Shown here: in pieces, positions 1 to 10,326 of the stretch
Numbering within the stretch: position 1 is the stretch's first letter
Layout of the letters: every line of letters begins with the position of its first letter
NCBI RefSeq assembly: GCF_043729335.1
Contig: NZ_JAYTLQ010000057.1
Location: forward strand, 62,001-126,000
Source of the DNA: Crenothrix sp043729335
GTDB taxonomy: Bacteria; Pseudomonadota; Gammaproteobacteria; Methylococcales; Methylomonadaceae
Reading direction: 5' to 3'
DNA: 64,000 nucleotides
The notes under the pieces: generated by a model
What the model saw: only the letters and a program-made list of their open reading frames with translations
Told to the model about the DNA's origin: nothing
Database searches by the model: none
Made by a program: the position numbers and the translations under genes

Positions 1-2
1 TT

Positions 3-368
3 GCACTGGCTAACTTGTCGCATGCGCTGGTATGGGGACGCTTTGCAGACGGCAATTTTAGAATGGCCGTATTGGATTTCGCTAATGCCCACGACTCTAA
101 TTTTGACCGTGCTATTTTTGATTATGCGTCACTTCACAAGTTTGCTGGCACAAGTGCATCATTTTTTAAAGCACGGCTTTACCGAGCCAACGTTATTGGC
201 TCAGTACTGTATAACGTTAATATGGCCTTGTCCAACGTAACGGGCGCGGTGTTTATTGACAATGATTTACGCAAAACCAATCAGTACCATCTTAAATGGC
301 CTACAACTACTTATTTTAAAAATAACAATATGGCAGGTCGTTTTTTTGAGTTAGCTAATCCGCAGTAA
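3..368 (+). CDS. Pentapeptide-repeat protein, C-terminal part (5' end outside window)
   Basis: The reading frame is open from the left edge, so only the C-terminal part is present. The translation shows the five-residue periodicity of pentapeptide repeats (A-[N/D/S]-L/F-x-x), for example ANLSH, VLDFA, NFDRA, IFDYA and NVTGA, which is expected to fold as a right-handed beta helix. The repeats give way to an irregular tail ending in ELANPQ. Family members range from DNA-gyrase protectors to lipid-modified secreted proteins, and nothing here decides the role. It converges on the acetoacetyl-CoA synthetase gene with 20 bp between stops and no visible terminator. Confidence 0.6.
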   Translation, partial: ALANLSHALVWGRFADGNFRMAVLDFANAHDSNFDRAIFDYASLHKFAGTSASFFKARLYRANVIGSVLYNVNMALSNVTGAVFIDNDLRKTNQYHLKWPTTTYFKNNNMAGRFFELANPQ

Positions 369-388
369 CATTGCATACCACACAGCGC

Positions 389-2350
<1,962 letters not shown>

Positions 2351-2398
2351 GTTATTTTCCTATTTTCCTGCTTAGGCTAAAGTGGACAGGGTGCATAT

Positions 2399-2890
2399 TT
2401 AAACGATGGGTTCATCAGCAGCTTGGCCCGGCTGATAAGCAACGTACACATACACCGGAATATTAAGTACCGCTAAATTATTTTCAATGAGCGGTAACAC
2501 ATCATCCCAATCCAAATCACCAAATCCCGTTCCTATTTTTGGTAAGGCCACCGAGGTCAGTTTCTCAAAATTTATGATCTTCACTAGCGCAGTTAACGCG
2601 TGTTTAATGTTATTCAAAGTGGCTTTATTATAGTGATGATCGTTGCTTTCTATGTTTTCATGGGTGATTAAATTAACGATGCGGGTATTATTTTGCCCCA
2701 CCCACATCCAGGCTTCACCGGGCTTGGTATTGTGTTGATGGCACCAGCGCTCAAAATCTTTGGGCAAGGCGGGGTATTTGTGACGTAATTCCAATGCCAA
2801 ACCTTTATCCATAGCATCATTTAGTCCCACTCCATGAACAATTGTGTGCGCTTTGCTCAATAAAATGTCACCTTCGACTTTGTATATCAC
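2399..2890 (-). CDS. Macrodomain (ADP-ribose-binding) protein, TARG1/OARD1-like
   Basis: This is a single macrodomain of 163 residues, the size of a free-standing TARG1/ALC1-type macrodomain. The N-terminal GDILLSKAHTIVHGV and GLALEL correspond to the ADP-ribose-binding first loop. RIVNLITHENI and ALPKIGTGFGDLDWDDV match the second half of the TARG1 fold. Such proteins bind or hydrolyse ADP-ribosyl groups on proteins or nucleic acids. The lysine that is catalytic in human TARG1 appears replaced by His or Glu (LITHEN), so hydrolase activity is uncertain. Translation starts at a GTG that overlaps the TGA of the upstream micro-ORF, with its own AAAAGGAG ribosome site, suggesting coupled translation. 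There is no DarT-like toxin beside it. Confidence 0.75.
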   Translation of the reverse strand: MIYKVEGDILLSKAHTIVHGVGLNDAMDKGLALELRHKYPALPKDFERWCHQHNTKPGEAWMWVGQNNTRIVNLITHENIESNDHHYNKATLNNIKHALTALVKIINFEKLTSVALPKIGTGFGDLDWDDVLPLIENNLAVLNIPVYVYVAYQPGQAADEPIV

Positions 2891-2982
2891 GTGCTTCTCC
2901 TTTTACATGGGGCATGCATTGCGCAACACAAGCCTGCTACACCACCACCTACCAGGGCTAGGTCATATTCTGGTGTGATCAT
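2887..2982 (-). CDS. 31-residue Cys-containing micro-ORF coupled to the macrodomain gene
   Basis: A 31-codon ORF starts at ATG (2982-2980), six bases after a strong AAGGAG. Its TGA stop overlaps the GTG start of the macrodomain gene. The peptide begins MITPEYDLALVGGGVAGL and ends in CCAMHAPCKRRST, so it has an acidic-to-hydrophobic N-terminus with a Gly-Gly-Gly stretch, then a short tail with three Cys, one His and a basic end. A double-glycine followed by a Cys-rich tail recalls precursors of modified or exported peptides, but the leader is too short for a firm match. It could equally be a metal-binding micropeptide or a leader ORF. Coding is supported only by the ribosome site and the stop/start overlap. 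Confidence 0.5.
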   Translation of the reverse strand: MITPEYDLALVGGGVAGLCCAMHAPCKRRST

Positions 2983-3061
2983 TTTCTTCTCCTTATCGGC
3001 ACAGATGGAAACTTATTGATGTGGCTAGCCCTATGAAATACGCACATTCATAAGGCAGATC

Positions 3062-5962
3062 TTATTGTTCATAACTCTCCAATGGCGGGCAAGTGCAGAC
3101 CACATGCCGGTCACCATAAGCATTATCGATACGCCCTACCGATGGCCAATATTTATCATCATGCTGCGTGTTATCAGGGAAAAAAGCTTGCTGCCTGGAG
3201 TAGGGAAGCTGCCATTCTTCCAGCAATAACCTGTGGCTGTGCGGGGCATTGTGTAATACATTATTTTCCGGATCGGTGTTTTGGTTTTCTACCTCTCTGA
3301 TTTCCTGCCGGATAGCAATTAAAGCATTACAAAAGCGGTCGATTTCAACTTTGCCTTCGCTTTCGGTGGGTTCGATCATGAGGGTATCGGCTACAGGAAA
3401 AGCCACGGTCGGTGCATGAAAGCCAAAATCGATCAGGCGTTTGGCAATGTCTTCGACCGTGATGCCGCAGGTTTTTTTAAATGCGCGGCAATCAATAATA
3501 CATTCATGGGCGACCCAGCCGTTTTTTCCGGTGTATAAAATAGGGTAATGCGGGGCTAAGCGTTTGGCGATATAGTTGGCGTTCAATATCGCCGTTAGCG
3601 TGGCGCGTTTTAGGCCAGCTGCGCCCATCATCGCAATATAAGCCCAGGAGATGGTATAGATACTGGCAGAACCCCAGGGCGCTGCGGATACCGTACCGAC
3701 AGTGCCGTGCTTGCCTTTAGCCGGATTGACCCCTTCCACCACGGGGTGGTCTGGTAGAAACGGCGCTAAATGAGCGCCTACCCCAATCGGGCCAACGCCG
3801 GGGCCGCCACCGCCATGAGGAATGCAGAAAGTTTTGTGCATATTAAGATGAGCCACATCCGCACCAATTTTTCCGGGTCGGCACAAACCCACCAAGGCAT
3901 TAAAGTTGGCACCATCCAGATAGACCTGGCCTCCGTGTTGATGAATTAAAGTGCAGATTTCCCGGAATGCCTGTTCAAATACGCCGTGTGTGGACGGGTA
4001 AGTGATCATTAATGCCGCGAGGGTCTCGGTGTGTTCGGTCACTTTCGTTCGCAAATCATCCAGGCTAATATTGCCGTTTTCATCGCAAGCCACCACGACG
4101 ACCTTAAGCCCAGCCATAACTGCGCTAGCAGGATTAGTACCGTGCGCAGAGGCGGGTATCAGGCAAATGTTGCGCTGTACCTGGTTGCTGACTTCATGGA
4201 ATTTGCGGATGACCAACAGGCCAGTGTATTCACCCTGTGATCCTGCATTGGGTTGGAAGGAAAATGCGTCAAAACCGGTTAAATCACAGAGCATATCTTC
4301 CAGTTCGGCAAACATCTGCTGATAGCCATGGGTTTGGTATAACGGGGCAAAAGGGTGCAGGCCGTTAAATTCATGATAGGAAATAGACTGCATTTCCGTT
4401 GCCGCGTTGAGTTTCATGGTGCAAGAACCTAACGGTATCATCGAGCGATCCAGTGCAATATCGCGCCGGGCTAACCTACGCATATAACGCATCATTTCCG
4501 TTTCGGAGTGGTAGCGCTCAAAAACAGGATGCTGCAAAATATTATCATTGCGCAATAATGCATTGGGTATACATTCCTCCAGAACATCGTTTAATCGGTT
4601 AATGTCCGGAAGCTCTGCGGCGGGCATTGAAAAAACTTGCCACAGTGCCCTAATATTTTTCCGCGTTGTGGTTTCATCCAACGAAATACCGATATGATCG
4701 GCATCAATAATACGCAGATTAATACTGGCTTCTGCCGCCTGTGCCACAAGGCGTTTCGCACGGTTAGGAACCCGAACGACAACGGTATCGAAATAACACC
4801 GGCTAATAACCTCAATGCCAAGTTGAGAAAGTCCTGCCGCCAGAATTTGAGTATAACGGTGTACCCTGCCCGCTATCAGGCGCAGGCCTTGCGCCCCATG
4901 ATAAATAGCATAGAAACCGGCGATGACGGCTAACAGAACCTGCGCTGTGCAAATATTGCTGGTGGCTTTGTCTCTGCGGATGTGCTGTTCGCGGGTTTGC
5001 AGTGCCATACGTAGGGCAACTTGGCCGTGGCGGTCTTTAGACACACCGATGATACGACCAGGTACGGAGCGTTTAAATTCATCTCTGGTTGCAAAATAAG
5101 CAGCATGCGGGCCACCGTATCCCATCGGTACGCCAAAGCGCTGGGCGCTGCCGACAACAATATCCGCCCCAAATACGGAAGGCGGTTTAAGCAGTACCAG
5201 ACTCAGCAGATCGGCGGCAACCGTCAATAGTGCGGACTTTTCATGGGCAATGCTGGCAATTTGGCTAAGATCGTTGATTTCGCCTCTGGAGCCTGGATAT
5301 TGCACAAGCACTGCAAAAAAATCATAGTGCTGCAATTCATCGTTATACAAATCGGCGAGAATGACTTCATAGCCCATGGAATGGGCTCTAGTTTTAACGA
5401 CCGCAATCGTTTGCGGATGGCAATCCTGATCGACCACTATGGTATTGGTCGTGTTGTTGGACAGGCGCCTGGACATGGCCATAGCTTCGGCCGCAGCGGT
5501 GGCTTCATCAAGTAACGAAGCATTGGCAAGCGGCATGCCGGTCAAATCAATAATGACTTGCTGGTAGTTTAACAACGCTTCCAGCCGCCCTTGGCTGACT
5601 TCCGCCTGATAAGGCGTGTAAGCGGTATACCAGCCCGGATTTTCCAGGACATTACGCTTGATAACCGCAGGCATAATGGTGTCGTAATAGCCCATGCCGA
5701 TCATTGAGGTAAAGACTTTATTGCGTTCGCGTGCTTTGTGTATATGTTTGATGACAGCACTTTCGCTAATGGTTTGGGTTAGTTTGAGTGCCTCATGGTT
5801 AATAATGTCATCCGGTAGGGCGGTTTTTATGATGTCTTCCAGATCAGTTAAGCCCAGTTCGGTGAGCATTGCTTGGGTTTGTTGGAGGTTGGGGCCAATA
5901 TGACGATGCATAAATTGGCCGCGCATTTCCAATTGGTTCAAGCTAGGGCGAGAGTTTGGCAT
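3062..5962 (-). CDS. gcvP: Glycine dehydrogenase (decarboxylating), P-protein of the glycine cleavage system
   Basis: This is the PLP-dependent P-protein, which decarboxylates glycine and passes the aminomethyl group to lipoyl-GcvH. At 966 residues it is a full-length single-chain P-protein in which both homologous halves are present. The N-terminal half begins with FMHRHIGP and contains YTPYQAEVSQGRLEAL. The C-terminal half carries the PLP-lysine motif MHKTFCIPHGGGGPG near residue 700. The gene follows gcvT by 5 bp and lies in the same minus-strand cluster as kbl and tdh, consistent with threonine-derived glycine as substrate. The H-protein gene that often lies between gcvT and gcvP is absent here. 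Confidence 0.97.
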   Translation of the reverse strand: MPNSRPSLNQLEMRGQFMHRHIGPNLQQTQAMLTELGLTDLEDIIKTALPDDIINHEALKLTQTISESAVIKHIHKARERNKVFTSMIGMGYYDTIMPAVIKRNVLENPGWYTAYTPYQAEVSQGRLEALLNYQQVIIDLTGMPLANASLLDEATAAAEAMAMSRRLSNNTTNTIVVDQDCHPQTIAVVKTRAHSMGYEVILADLYNDELQHYDFFAVLVQYPGSRGEINDLSQIASIAHEKSALLTVAADLLSLVLLKPPSVFGADIVVGSAQRFGVPMGYGGPHAAYFATRDEFKRSVPGRIIGVSKDRHGQVALRMALQTREQHIRRDKATSNICTAQVLLAVIAGFYAIYHGAQGLRLIAGRVHRYTQILAAGLSQLGIEVISRCYFDTVVVRVPNRAKRLVAQAAEASINLRIIDADHIGISLDETTTRKNIRALWQVFSMPAAELPDINRLNDVLEECIPNALLRNDNILQHPVFERYHSETEMMRYMRRLARRDIALDRSMIPLGSCTMKLNAATEMQSISYHEFNGLHPFAPLYQTHGYQQMFAELEDMLCDLTGFDAFSFQPNAGSQGEYTGLLVIRKFHEVSNQVQRNICLIPASAHGTNPASAVMAGLKVVVVACDENGNISLDDLRTKVTEHTETLAALMITYPSTHGVFEQAFREICTLIHQHGGQVYLDGANFNALVGLCRPGKIGADVAHLNMHKTFCIPHGGGGPGVGPIGVGAHLAPFLPDHPVVEGVNPAKGKHGTVGTVSAAPWGSASIYTISWAYIAMMGAAGLKRATLTAILNANYIAKRLAPHYPILYTGKNGWVAHECIIDCRAFKKTCGITVEDIAKRLIDFGFHAPTVAFPVADTLMIEPTESEGKVEIDRFCNALIAIRQEIREVENQNTDPENNVLHNAPHSHRLLLEEWQLPYSRQQAFFPDNTQHDDKYWPSVGRIDNAYGDRHVVCTCPPLESYEQ

Positions 5963-5967
5963 AATTA

Positions 5968-7050
5968 TTATTTAAGGTAGCGATGGGGAATGAAGGGTAG
6001 CCGGGTAACGGTGACGGCAACCTGTTGTTCGCGTAGCTTTACCTCTAAGCGCGTATCTTCTATGGAATACTCCCGATCCAGAAGCGCCATTGCAATCGGT
6101 TTACCCAGGCTAGGTGAAAAGCTGCCGCTGGTGACATGGCCTATCACATCGTCATTTTTGTTATAGACCATACTGCCTTCCCGTACCGGTTGTTTGCTCT
6201 CAATAATGAGGCCAACCCTTATTTTTTCTGAGCCAAAGTGTAACTGCCGGAGAATGTTGTCAGCGCCAGGGAAATTGCGGTGGCCTTTCTTAACCAGCCA
6301 GTGTAAACCGGCTTCTACTGGAGTTACCGTTTCGTTGAGTTCATGTCCGTAAAGGCACAAACCCGCTTCCAGACGCAAAGTGTCGCGTGCGCCAAGGCCT
6401 ATAGGGGCAACTTCGTTTTCAGAAAGCAATAGACGGGCTAATGTATCAGCATGGGCGGCGCTAACAGAAATTTCAAAGCCGTCTTCGCCGGTATAGCCGC
6501 TCCTGCTAACGGTGCACTTAATGCCAGCAAGTTCCGTTTCGAAGGCGTGCATAAATGATAAGTCGGCGGCGCGTGCCGATAATGTCCGCATAACGGCTAC
6601 TGCCGAAGGCCCTTGCAAAGCAATTAGCGCCTGGTCTTTGAGTTCAATCAATTGGCAGCGGGAAGTTAAACAGCTGGCAATATAGCTAAAATCCTTATCT
6701 TTACAGGCACTGTTGACAATGATCATCAACCCGGAATTGAGACGAGTAATAATGATGTCGTCAATAATGCCGCCAGCGTTATTGGTGAGTACGGTATATT
6801 TTTGTTGACCGACGTTAAGCCCGGTAATATCGCTAGGGGTAAGCCGTTCAAGCTCATCGGCGGCCCCATCCCCTAAAATCAAACACTGACCCATGTGGGA
6901 TATATCAAACAGTCCGGCATGGCTTCTACAGTGTAAGTGCTCGTGGATAATGCCCTTGGTATACTGAACAGGCAGCTGATAACCGGCAAACGTCACCATT
7001 TTGGCGCCAAGCTCAAGATGAAGCTGATAGAGGGGCGTTTGTTTTAACAT
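5968..7050 (-). CDS. gcvT: Aminomethyltransferase, T-protein of the glycine cleavage system
   Basis: GcvT releases ammonia from aminomethyl-lipoyl-GcvH and moves the methylene group to tetrahydrofolate, giving 5,10-methylene-THF. The 360-residue length is normal. Family motifs include LFDISHMGQ, the folate-domain stretch SGYTGEDGFEI, the GLGARDTLRLEAGLCLYGHEL block and the C-terminal barrel motif GHVTSGSFSPSLGKPIAMA. The start ATG lies 2 bp downstream of the kbl stop and gcvP starts 5 bp further on, so the three genes are almost certainly cotranscribed. Cofactors needed from elsewhere are GcvH and the lipoamide dehydrogenase L-protein. Confidence 0.96.
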   Translation of the reverse strand: MLKQTPLYQLHLELGAKMVTFAGYQLPVQYTKGIIHEHLHCRSHAGLFDISHMGQCLILGDGAADELERLTPSDITGLNVGQQKYTVLTNNAGGIIDDIIITRLNSGLMIIVNSACKDKDFSYIASCLTSRCQLIELKDQALIALQGPSAVAVMRTLSARAADLSFMHAFETELAGIKCTVSRSGYTGEDGFEISVSAAHADTLARLLLSENEVAPIGLGARDTLRLEAGLCLYGHELNETVTPVEAGLHWLVKKGHRNFPGADNILRQLHFGSEKIRVGLIIESKQPVREGSMVYNKNDDVIGHVTSGSFSPSLGKPIAMALLDREYSIEDTRLEVKLREQQVAVTVTRLPFIPHRYLK

Positions 7051-7052
7051 TA

Positions 7053-8276
7053 TTATCCCTTAAGCTCAGCCAAATGATGCAGTAAATACTGCAAATCTTT
7101 TTCGGTATGATCAGCTGAAACCTGTAATCTAATTTCCTGTTCGCCCTTGGGTACAACAGGATAGTTCAGGCCGGTCACTAGAATGTTCTGGGCAAATAAA
7201 TGCTCAACCAAAGCCGATGTATTATCGGTATCTCTGATTAAAATAGGCACGATAGGATGTTCTCCTGGCAAGGTTTCATAGCCCAAGCGCTTAAGCCCGG
7301 CTCTTAAGAAGATACTTAAGCCGCGCAATTTTTGCAGGAGCTGTAAGCCTTCTGGGCTATCCAATATATTGAGTGCCGCCAACGATGCCGCAGCTTCGGC
7401 AGGGGTAATAGGATTTGAGTAAATATAAAACGGTGAGCTTTCACGCAAATAATCTATGACCACTGAGCTTGCGGCCACGTAGCCACCATTTACGCCAAGG
7501 GATTTGCCCAGCGTTGCAATCAAGATATCCGCCTTGCCGCCAGTGACTTCTTCCGTACCACGGCCATTTCCCCCAAGTGCCCCCACGCCATGGGAATCAT
7601 CCACTATGCTGATAATGCCTTCCACATAATCATCATCATATTGCTTACAGATGGCATCAATCTTGTCGAGTTGGGCATGGTCGCCGCGCATACTGAAAAT
7701 GCCGTCTGTTATTACACAAACCCTTTTACACAGACCTTTATTCGCTACAAGAATATGCTCCAGCGCACTAAGATCTGCATGGGCATAGACTTCTTTTTTA
7801 GCGGGATGCGATAGACGGATGGCATTGATGATACAGCTGTGGTTAAGTGCATCGCTAACGACCAGAGTATCTTCGGATATAAATTGCGGTAGCACGCCCA
7901 TCATGGTGGCGTAGGCGGCACTGAACAGCATGGCAGATTCGCGTCCATGAAATTTGGCCAAGCGTTTTTCAAGGGCTGTATGCGGCTGGTAGGTTCCGCT
8001 GATAAACCTCACTGCACCGGGGCCGGCACCAAATTTATCAGCGGCTTCCGCTTCCACTTTTATGACTTGGGGGTGTCGTGATAATCCCAAATAAGAGTTT
8101 GAGTTCATGCGTAAGAAGGCTCTATCGCCGTAACCTTCAAGCAAATAGCGCACACCAAAGCTGTTTTGTGCAGCCTGAATGCCGATAGTCACTTTCTCTT
8201 TGCCTTTGCAGATGCCTTGTTTTTCTAAGGTGGTCAATTTGGCTTTGAAAATTTGCTCTACATTATGTAATGACAT
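7053..8276 (-). CDS. kbl: 2-amino-3-ketobutyrate CoA ligase (glycine C-acetyltransferase)
   Basis: This is a PLP enzyme of the alpha-oxoamine synthase family. It shows NSNSYLGLSRHP, the substrate stretch GAGPGAVRFISGTYQPHTALE, the cofactor motif VDDSHGVGALG and the Schiff-base lysine motif ATLGKSLGVNGGY. The family includes KBL, AONS (BioF) and ALAS. KBL is chosen because the next gene upstream encodes an epimerase-type L-threonine 3-dehydrogenase, whose product 2-amino-3-ketobutyrate is the KBL substrate, and because glycine cleavage genes follow. Products would be glycine and acetyl-CoA. The 407-residue length is slightly above the typical ~398. Confidence 0.85.
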   Translation of the reverse strand: MSLHNVEQIFKAKLTTLEKQGICKGKEKVTIGIQAAQNSFGVRYLLEGYGDRAFLRMNSNSYLGLSRHPQVIKVEAEAADKFGAGPGAVRFISGTYQPHTALEKRLAKFHGRESAMLFSAAYATMMGVLPQFISEDTLVVSDALNHSCIINAIRLSHPAKKEVYAHADLSALEHILVANKGLCKRVCVITDGIFSMRGDHAQLDKIDAICKQYDDDYVEGIISIVDDSHGVGALGGNGRGTEEVTGGKADILIATLGKSLGVNGGYVAASSVVIDYLRESSPFYIYSNPITPAEAAASLAALNILDSPEGLQLLQKLRGLSIFLRAGLKRLGYETLPGEHPIVPILIRDTDNTSALVEHLFAQNILVTGLNYPVVPKGEQEIRLQVSADHTEKDLQYLLHHLAELKG

Positions 8277-8302
8277 AAAAACTCCCTACATCCTAATGCC
8301 CA

Positions 8303-9289
8303 TTAACTAAATGACTTAATAGGTACCTTGACGTTTATTTTTTGCTCATTAAGCGTGATGTGTTTTAGCATATCTGCAACGGTTGCCGCTAAATCATAGT
8401 GTGCCTGCCAACCCCATTCGGCGCGGGCAGCGCCATCATCCAAATGTCGTGGCCACGAGTCGGCAATGGCTTGGCGAATCGGGTCGATCTGGTAACTGAT
8501 TGTAAAATCAGGTAGGTGTCTTTGTATTTCTGCCGCCAACTGCGCGGGGGTAAAACTCATGGCAGCCACATTAAAAGCATTTCGGTGTTTTAAGGTTGCA
8601 GCCTTGGTTTCCATAAGCTGGATAGCGGCAGCAATGGCATCAGGCATGTACATCATATCCAGCTGGGTATCTGCCCGCAGAAAACAGTCATAATGCCGAT
8701 TTTTTACGGCAGCATAAAAAATATCAACGGCGTAATCAGTGGTGCCGCCGCCTGGTAAAGCGGTGCTGGAAATCAGTCCCGGATAACGCAAACCCCGCGT
8801 ATCCACACCATAATGATGATAATAGTAATCACAAAGCAGCTCACCGGATACTTTAGTAATGCCGTACATGGATTTGGGCCGCTGGATGGCATCTTGGGGG
8901 GTGTTAAAATAAGGGGTTTCTGGGCCGAAAGCACCTATGGAACTTGGGAAAAACACCGCACAATGGTATGTTCTGGCCACTTCCAGGATATTAAGCAGAC
9001 CGTTGACATTGATATCCCAGGCTTCTAGGGGCTTTGCTTCGGCTACCGCCGAAAGTAAAGAGGCCAGATGAAAAATCGTGTCGCATTGGGCGTCTGCAAC
9101 AAGTTGTGCTAAAGCTGAAGCATCACGGACGTCCAAGGATAAACAAGTCTCGTGCTGGATAAATTTACCGTATGCGGGCTTATTATAAGAGGTGGGGACT
9201 ACATTTTTAGCGCCATATTTATCACGCAATACTTGCGTTAACTCCACCCCGATTTGACCTGCCGCGCCCGTTATTAGAATTTTGTTCAT
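8303..9289 (-). CDS. tdh: L-threonine 3-dehydrogenase, NAD-dependent epimerase (extended SDR) type
   Basis: The protein is an extended short-chain dehydrogenase, not the zinc-dependent medium-chain Tdh of E. coli. It has the NAD-binding GAAGQIG at residues 8-14, FHLASLLSA, the catalytic FPSSIGAFG serine region and an active-site Tyr/Lys pair in MYGITKVSGE. This class (mouse TDH, Flavobacterium frigidimaris Tdh) oxidises L-threonine to 2-amino-3-ketobutyrate. Placement 26 bp upstream of kbl strongly supports the assignment over a UDP-sugar epimerase role. The C-terminal tail after about residue 310 is variable. Expression probably starts at or upstream of the oxidase gene, 134 bp away. Confidence 0.85.
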   Translation of the reverse strand: MNKILITGAAGQIGVELTQVLRDKYGAKNVVPTSYNKPAYGKFIQHETCLSLDVRDASALAQLVADAQCDTIFHLASLLSAVAEAKPLEAWDINVNGLLNILEVARTYHCAVFFPSSIGAFGPETPYFNTPQDAIQRPKSMYGITKVSGELLCDYYYHHYGVDTRGLRYPGLISSTALPGGGTTDYAVDIFYAAVKNRHYDCFLRADTQLDMMYMPDAIAAAIQLMETKAATLKHRNAFNVAAMSFTPAQLAAEIQRHLPDFTISYQIDPIRQAIADSWPRHLDDGAARAEWGWQAHYDLAATVADMLKHITLNEQKINVKVPIKSFS

Positions 9290-9321
9290 CTACACATTTT
9301 TATTATTGGCTATCCATTAAC

Positions 9322-9370
9322 GCGGGATACGCAGTAAGAATTATCCCGCTATCCTTCGACAAGCTCAGAG
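9322..9370. repeat. REP-like intergenic element with hairpin
   Basis: The short space between tdh and the oxidase gene contains a perfect 8-bp inverted repeat (GCGGGATA at 9322-9329 and TATCCCGC at 9342-9349), followed directly by CCTTCGACAAGCTCAG (9353-9368). The latter resembles the core of a dispersed repeat common in many proteobacterial genomes. No U-tract follows the hairpin in the operon direction, so it is not a standard terminator. It may be a processing or RNA-stability element. Confidence 0.4.
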
Positions 9371-9423
9371 ACGTAGTCAGCGCATGATAAGTGCCTACGA
9401 CAACAAAAAGCGATGATTGTCCG

Positions 9424-10326
9424 TCAATGCACGGTGGTTAAATCACGCCGTTGTTCATCAAGGCCATCCCAAAATGTGGCCACGCCATCCAGCATTTCAT
9501 TGCCATAATGGATAAAATCATTTTCATCCAATTTTTGGGTAAAATAAAGCTCCTCGAGCTCTTCTTGAGTGTGGGCAGCGTGTTGGGATTCCAATTGGTT
9601 GTGCCACGTAAAAAAACCCAATGGCAGATCGAGTGAATTTTTTTCATTAAAGCGTTTTAAGCCCCTAATTAACTGCCCCCAGAATCCGGCCGCAGCCCAA
9701 TTCTCCACCGCATAACTGGCAGCTTGTGATACCAGATAATCGCTTCCTCCATACAGCCTTATTAGCTCGTTACAAAAAAACAGTGTGGCTGGGCTGCCGT
9801 GTTTAGGCTGGCCTATATCTGCAAACGACAGGTCGAGTTTTTGGGCAAGATAGTAAAGCCATTCAAAATGCCCTGCCCCAAAATGAAAAATACCGCCCTC
9901 TATGCTACCTTCTGTCGAACCCAGATTATCGCCGTCGTTTGTTGGTCCGTGCAATTTAAACCTCACGCCCAGTTCATTGGCCAGAATTTCTTTGGATGCC
10001 CGCATGCTTTCCAGCGTATTGGCATGAATCATTTTATTAAGTTGGGCAATTAAAAACTGATTGGAAAATACCGAAAACTGTACGATAAAAGCCTTGATCT
10101 GCATAAGGTCTATATTGCCTTGCTCAAACCAAGTTGTGTAAGGGTTAGCTGTAATAATGCGATGCCTTAATAATTCTTTATTGATCCGGCTTTGAAAGGC
10201 AAGAAATCGTTTGGCTTTATCTAAGGAATAGTCGCCCCGCCCTTCACTCAGTGCAATCAGTGACGGTTCTGTTAAGCCTTCAATATGATGTTTCTGGGCA
10301 AAACGGGTTAATAGCTGATTTTCCAT
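9424..10326 (-). CDS. Haem-oxygenase-like (HDO/CADD/PqqC-fold) putative diiron oxidase
   Basis: The 300-residue soluble protein looks mostly helical. Its candidate metal ligands follow the pattern of haem-oxygenase-like diiron oxidases: Glu118 (ANELG), His126, Glu208 (YAVEN), then His242, Glu246 and His249 in WHNQLESQHA. The H-x3-[D/E]-x2-H spacing is that of CADD-type enzymes, with Glu in place of the usual Asp. Relatives include CADD (para-aminobenzoate formation), UndA, BesC and PqqC. The substrate cannot be read from sequence. It is the first gene of the minus-strand cluster leading to threonine dehydrogenase and glycine cleavage, 134 bp upstream of tdh. A GGAG ribosome site precedes the ATG. 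Confidence 0.6.
   Translation of the reverse strand: MENQLLTRFAQKHHIEGLTEPSLIALSEGRGDYSLDKAKRFLAFQSRINKELLRHRIITANPYTTWFEQGNIDLMQIKAFIVQFSVFSNQFLIAQLNKMIHANTLESMRASKEILANELGVRFKLHGPTNDGDNLGSTEGSIEGGIFHFGAGHFEWLYYLAQKLDLSFADIGQPKHGSPATLFFCNELIRLYGGSDYLVSQAASYAVENWAAAGFWGQLIRGLKRFNEKNSLDLPLGFFTWHNQLESQHAAHTQEELEELYFTQKLDENDFIHYGNEMLDGVATFWDGLDEQRRDLTTVH

Noticed and set aside
3082..5903. Several plus-strand ORFs of 60-106 codons opposite gcvP
   Set aside because: They are antisense shadows of a highly conserved gene, have no ribosome sites and no recognisable products.
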